A stretch of DNA of 64,000 bases from Xestospongia bergquistia. Its lineage: Eukaryota; Porifera; Demospongiae; Haplosclerida; Petrosiidae. Numbering within the stretch: position 1 is the stretch's first letter; every line of letters starts with the position of its first letter. The stretch is taken from NCBI GenBank assembly GCA_963965975.1, contig OZ014419.1:3871677-3935676 (forward strand), in the 5' to 3' direction. Shown here piece by piece: positions 58,859-64,000 of the stretch. The position numbers and the translations under genes were made by a program. The notes beneath the pieces are model-generated. The model ran no database searches and was not told the DNA's origin. It saw nothing but the letters and a program-made list of their open reading frames with translations.

Positions 58859-61363
58859 GGTTATGAGCCCAGTCTCCAACTAAATTCGTCACAATAGACC
58901 CAGGTTTGTAGTTGTGCTGCTCTGTATATAATCTTTTTTTGGACCACGAATTAGCAAGAGTCAAAATGAGGGCTGTATATGATAAATGGTCGATTAACAA
59001 GTTAGATAGCATAAACTGAACTACATTGAAGTTCCAGATGTGACATATGCTGTTGGCTAAAGGACTATGGGGTTTGTAGAAAGTACAGAAGAACTCAATG
59101 AGGAAGCAAATGCTCAAGCTCAAGCTGATTTTCGACGGAGGTCACAAAAGACATTGTTTGCTCTCCTTATGTACGTATATGGGTGAAGGAGCGTAAGCCT
59201 AAGACAAGCAAGGAGGCTGGAGAGTATGCTGATGATTATTTCCAGGCTAGAGGACCCCGACTGGACTTGTCAAATGGAAAGCAATCAGCAGGAGTCGGGA
59301 ATGAAGAAGACTAGAGAAGACCATGGGAATAATAACAAGAGCTGCGGTACGGAAACAGAAGGAACAAAAGGTTGAGGAGAAACAATTACAGGAGAAATAC
59401 GGAGTGACATTATACCCATTAATGAAGAGAGCAGAGAACCGAAGCAAAGGGTGATGATCATAATAAGGAGCAAAAAGACAAGAGTGAAGAGACAGATTAA
59501 ATGACGATGATAGATGATGACTTGTTTGGGAAATCTCGAGAGAAGAGAAGATTAAGCAGAAAGATGAAGAGAGCAAACAAGAAACAGCACAACAGAAGTG
59601 GAGGATCAGCTGACAACCATATTTGAAGGATTGACTCAGAAGTATTGAAGACGCTACAGAAGACTGACCCATCTTTGGAATTAGTCAGGAATAAAGCTTA
59701 TGCAGATCGTACAACTGGTAGTGGAATACAATTCTACTGGAAAGATGGTCTACTGTAAAGATATTGGATGCCATCTGGTAGAAGTGGTGAAGACATGGCT
59801 GTAGAACAACTCGTGCTTCCAAAGGAATGTCATGACAGAGTTATAAGTCTGGCACATTCCATTCCCCTAACTTGCCATTTGGGCTGAGACAAGATGACTC
59901 AATGTATCTTACAGCAGTTCTATTTGCCAACTATATACAGAGATGTTGTGGAGTACTGCTGGACTTGTGGATCATGCCAGAAGGTTGCTAAACATCATAT
60001 GCAACCAGCACCACTCATTCCCCTCCCTATTATTGATACTCCATTTAAGAGAGTTGCTATGGATATTGTCGGACCTCTCTCTCGCAGTCGGTCAGGAAAA
60101 TGATACATTCTGGTCTTGTGTGACAATGCAACTTGGTATAATGAGGCTGTTGCCTTGCGCTCAATTGATACTGAAAACATTGCTGAGGAACTAGTCCTCA
60201 TTTTTGCCCACATGGGCATCCATATGAGATTCTCACCGACCAAGAGGATAACTTTATATCTAACTCCTATCAGAATTATACAAAATGCTTCACATCCATC
60301 AGTTAAAAACAAGCCCCTACCCTCCTCAAACGGACACGCGTGCATTGTTTTGATCAAGCTCTAAAGTCCATGGTAAAGAAGGCGACAATAAGTAAAGGCA
60401 AGGACTAAAACAAAATGTTGCCCAATCTCCTGTTTTCTTATCGGGAGGTGCCTCAGGCATCCACAGGGTTCTCTCCTTTTGAACTTTTGTATGGGAGAGC
60501 GGTGAATGGTCCTTTGGATGTGCTAAAGAATACCTGGGAAGCTGGAGGGCCTGGAGAACACAGTGTGGTATCTCATATCCTCTTAATTTCTGACAAGCTA
60601 CCAAAAATGACAGAGCTGATGAAGAGTAATTTATCTAATGCCCAGGAGAGACAACGTAAATGGTATAACCGCAATGCTCGTACTTGTGAGTTTAAGCCAG
60701 GACAGCAAGTGCTGGTGCTTCTTCGCACATCCAGTAGTAAACTGCTTGCTCAATGGCTAGGGCCATATGAGATAATTGCCTTCTCCCATGCGTTAAACTA
60801 ATGCATGGGAGAAGTCAATTATATTGTGGACACGCGTGGACATACCATTCACATGTTATGTGAATGGTATGCCCAGTCAAGCAGTGCTCTATATAGTTCA
60901 GAAGTATTGGACGGGGAGCAGGACAAACCTACCTGGACAGAGAGTGGTAAAACACAGTCAAAAGGTAAACCAATTTTTGGAAATAATCTCATCCAATTCC
61001 AACAGGAGGACCTGATGCAGTTGTTACAGAGATTTAGTGATGTGATTAGTAATACTCCTGATCGTACAGATTTGGTGGAACACCATGTTCTCATTAGAGA
61101 TGCTAATCCAGTACGAATGCCGGCTTATTGCCTACCACACTCATATCGAGACACTGTGAAACAAGAGTTGGATCAAATGCTCCACCAGAAATTGCTTGGA
61201 GTGCTCCAGTGGTACTGTTAAAGAAGAAGGACAGATCGTTACAGCTGTGTGTTGATTACCAGCATTTGAACGGACTCTTGGAAGGTGATGCATATCCAAT
61301 GCCCCAAGTGGACGAGCTTATCAACCAAGTTGGCAAGGCCAAATTCATCTCAGCATTGGACCT
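58859..61363 (+). mobile_element. Chimeric retroelement interior (copy 5), protease deleted
   Basis: gag and SCAN-like stretch present, then a deletion at about 59,305 that removes the protease active site ('gtcgggaatgaagaag' joins the linker 'agaagaccatggg'). Integrase from about 59,600 (shared TGA before DKM, RSGK then TGA at 60,101, VHCFDQ in place of the Glu motif), GPY/F with hairpins (60,770-60,875), RT to ALDLT at 61,363. Confidence 0.87.
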
Positions 61364-61500
61364 TACTCTCTTAGAGTCTGTCAGTCTCTGTCTCTCTCTT
61401 TCTCTCCTTCTCTATCATAGTTTCTCACTCTAAGTCTGTGTCTCTCTCTCTAACACCCACCCACACATTTATGCTCTCTTGGTGTCTTCCAGTCTCTCTT

Positions 61501-61557
<57 letters not shown>

Positions 61558-63606
61558 CTTTCTCTCTTTCATAGTGTCTCACTCTCAGAGTCTTTCTCAC
61601 ACATACAACCTTTTTAAAGTCTCTTAAATGTTTTCTCTTTCACTCTCTTCCTTATTTTAGGAGTCTCTCTCGGAGTATCTCTCTTACAGTCACTCTCTCT
61701 AGCTGTCTCTCTTTCTCTTTCTCTCTCTCAAAGTCTCTCTCTCTCAGAATCTTTTCTCTCAGTCAGACCCTCCTCAGGGTCTCTCTCTTTTTTTCTTTCT
61801 CTGTCACTATATCTCTCTATAAGAGTGTGTCTGTGTCTTTCTCTCTCTCTCACAGTCTCTCTTTCCCACTCCTCTTTCTCTCGGTCCTTCTCTCACTTTT
61901 GGTGTGTTTCTCACTCATTTTCTCTCTGTCTCATGTTTTTAAACGATTATGCGCAAAGTCTATATTATCTTTTTCACCTCTTATTCTAATTAATGCCCAT
62001 GTTTATGGCATATAACAATGTATTATTAATTTGTGTAATAAATTACATCATATGATAATAATGATTGACCTAGTCAATTAGTAGTGCATTAGTAGTAGTT
62101 ATTGTACTTATTATCAAAAATGTACTAGTAATAATACAAGAAATGAACAACTCAAAAACTTCCAAAACAATCCAGTGTAAGAGACTGAAACTGAAACAGC
62201 TGATGAACTCACACTCAGAGATTATATCCCTATCTTTCTCTCTCTTCTACCTCCCTACAAACCTGTCTCTCTCTCTCATAGTCTCTCACTATTGTTCTCT
62301 CTCTCTCTCATTCTTTTAGAGTCTCTCTCTCTCTCAGAGTTTCTCTGTCTCAAAGTCTCTCCTTTTCACAGTCTCTCTCTCTCACTCATGGAGTCTTTTT
62401 TGTCTGTCAGTCACTTTCTGTCTCAACGTTTCCTCTCTCGCAGTCTCTCTCTTACCCACAGAGTCTTTTTCTTTTAGATTCCATCTAATATCTTGGAGTT
62501 TGTCTCTATCTCAGAGAACATAATATATGCCTTTTTATAAGATATATGGTTGTTCTAAATTATCAAAGATGATGACAAATACAATGCACCACATGTAGTA
62601 CACTCATGTAATGTTATGACTGTCTCATTTCAATTTTGCTATTAATAGATATATATGATATATATACGTTGGAGAAGAGTGCACAAAAATATTATTAATT
62701 TTAGTAGCAGGACACAAAGAAGACTGCATATAAGAATTGGTGGAATAAAATATTCTGCTACTCAGATGAAACATCCCATTGTTTGCATGCTACATATTTC
62801 CTCTTATTACAACAGATCGACAATTCAGATAATCCACCTTATCTTCACTCCTTGATTCTCCACTTTGATCTTTCTTCTTGCTTTTATCAGCTAGCATTAT
62901 ATCCTTAAGTCCTTTTATTTTTAAAATTTTAGTTCCTCACCAGAAGATATTAGTGTACAAGGTATTTCAAGTCCTCCCTGTGGAAGGTCATATGAGTACC
63001 TTTTACTGCCTTCTGACTTTACACGCTATAGAACCTCTTGCTCTCAAGAATAGCTTTCTAGACACATGTCCAACTATCTCATAAACTTTAACTCTCACAG
63101 TCTCTCTCACACGTACACACTCTCAGAGTCTCTCAGTCTTTTTCTTTATCTCTCTCTCATGCCACATTATAGGAGTCTATCTCCCTATATTTGTCTCTCT
63201 ATCTCTCTAATTCTCTGTCTCTCTCACTCTCTGTCCTTTCTCCCTCCCTTTCTCTCTCTCTCTTCTCTCTCTCTGCTCTCACTATCTTATAGTCCCTCCC
63301 TCCCTCAGAGTCTCTCTTTTATCTCTGTGTGTCATTCTCTATCTCACACAGAGATTTTTTGCTTGTCTCTCTCTCTCTGCCTCTCTCTCCCTTACTTTAG
63401 GAGTCTCTCTCTCTGAGTCTATCTCTTGGAGTATCTTTTACATTCTCCCACTCACACAGTCTCTCTATTTGCCTGTATGCATGTCGTCCTCTGACATACA
63501 AACACACACACCCTCAGAGTTTCTCTATCTCTCTCTCTCTAAATCTCTTTCTCTCTGTCAGAGTGTCTGTCACTTCTTCCTATCTCTCACACTCACATTG
63601 ATAGTA
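61364..63606 (+). repeat. Satellite modules M1-M5 (last unit) with expanded CA run
   Basis: M1 here carries a (CA)n run of about 23-24 units at 61,504-61,550, longer than at 3,017, 10,896 or 53,959. M2-M4 follow. M5 is shortened near 63,315, losing about 140 bp. No gene is seen. Confidence 0.85.
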
Positions 63607-63617
63607 CCTTAATGTCT

Positions 63618-64000
63618 GTGTCATGCCATTTCATCTAATCCCATTTTGTTTAACAAAATGGACTTTTGTCCCATCTTGTCTAATAATGTAAAAGGTTTAA
63701 GATAAGTGGCCAAAGGCCAGTAAAGGTGATGGAATTCTAATTCAAAAGAACTAATAATGTAAAGGCTTTGATGTCTTGAAAGATAGAGTACTTAAGAGGA
63801 CCCATTTCATACATACAATATATTGAATCAATGGAGTTTGTTACAACAGCAAGAGGAGCTAAGTCACTTATACTCCAAGTTATAGGTACACACTCAATTG
63901 AAGAACAGCAGATAGACAGATGTGTTGGAGATGTCCATACAAAAGTTGTCCTGGAAGGGCAGTCACTGATGTTCATGATCAGCTAGTCTCTTGCAATGAG
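63618..64000 (+). mobile_element. FLYWCH Mutator-like element, cut by the window end (copy 7)
   Basis: Left flanking CCTTAATGTCT at 63,607-63,617 and left inverted repeat present. The shared TGA before RTADRQMCWRC is visible; the window ends inside the FLYWCH fragment. Confidence 0.84.

Noticed and set aside
1..64000. CRISPR array or bacterial defence island
   Set aside because: Repeats are not of spacer/repeat form, and introns plus metazoan gene remnants show a eukaryotic genome.

Overview
The window is eukaryotic and almost certainly animal. It is AT-rich, has short GT-AG introns of about 60-350 bp, and holds remnants of metazoan genes: an L27-PDZ-SH3-GUK scaffold of the p55 class, HMG-CoA reductase, a histidine acid phosphatase, and probably Integrator subunit 2. 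Compact introns and AT-richness would suit a sponge or another early-branching invertebrate, but that is inference. I found no bacterial features, rRNA, tRNA or CRISPR, and no gene that reads intact from end to end.

Layout. Two repeat domains (1-21,919 and about 41,870-64,000) flank a 20-kb non-repeated core. Both domains are built from one composite unit of about 7.5 kb. The unit carries polypyrimidine CT blocks separated by AT-rich spacers (M1-M5 below), a roughly 705-bp Mutator-like element with a dead FLYWCH zinc-finger fragment (M6), another CT block (M7), a short AT spacer (M8), a 341-bp LTR, and the 5' half of a chimeric LTR retrotransposon. That retrotransposon has a copia-like gag start, a primer site matching the anticodon arm of initiator tRNA-Met, then protease, integrase and RT in the order PR-IN-RT. 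Units run in direct orientation, then flip: the left domain folds back at 13,828, so 13,828-21,919 is an inverted copy of 1-8,930, and the right domain flips at 47,060. The same insertion duplications, truncation points and null codons recur in every copy, so the unit was amplified as DNA after its transposons died.

Core. From left to right: a p55 MAGUK pseudogene (+, 21,920-26,033) cut at its 5' end by the left array and interrupted by a 396-bp foldback element; exon remnants probably of INTS2 (+, 26,508-29,126) and of an unidentified minus-strand gene; a promoter-like stretch with two palindromes; a near-perfect 2,032-bp tandem duplication (30,934-34,998) with a MITE and minisatellites; an HMGCR pseudogene (+, 37,001-39,083); and an acid phosphatase pseudogene (-, 39,543-41,801) that abuts the right array at its 5' end. 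These remnants keep introns, splice sites and conserved motifs but carry in-frame stops, frameshifts or missing exons. The core reads as a duplicated or sequestered gene segment decaying between satellite arrays.

The observations most worth following are the chimeric copia/Gmr1-type retroelement, the FLYWCH Mutator-like element with a recognisable empty site, the inverted array architecture, and the cluster of unprocessed pseudogenes.
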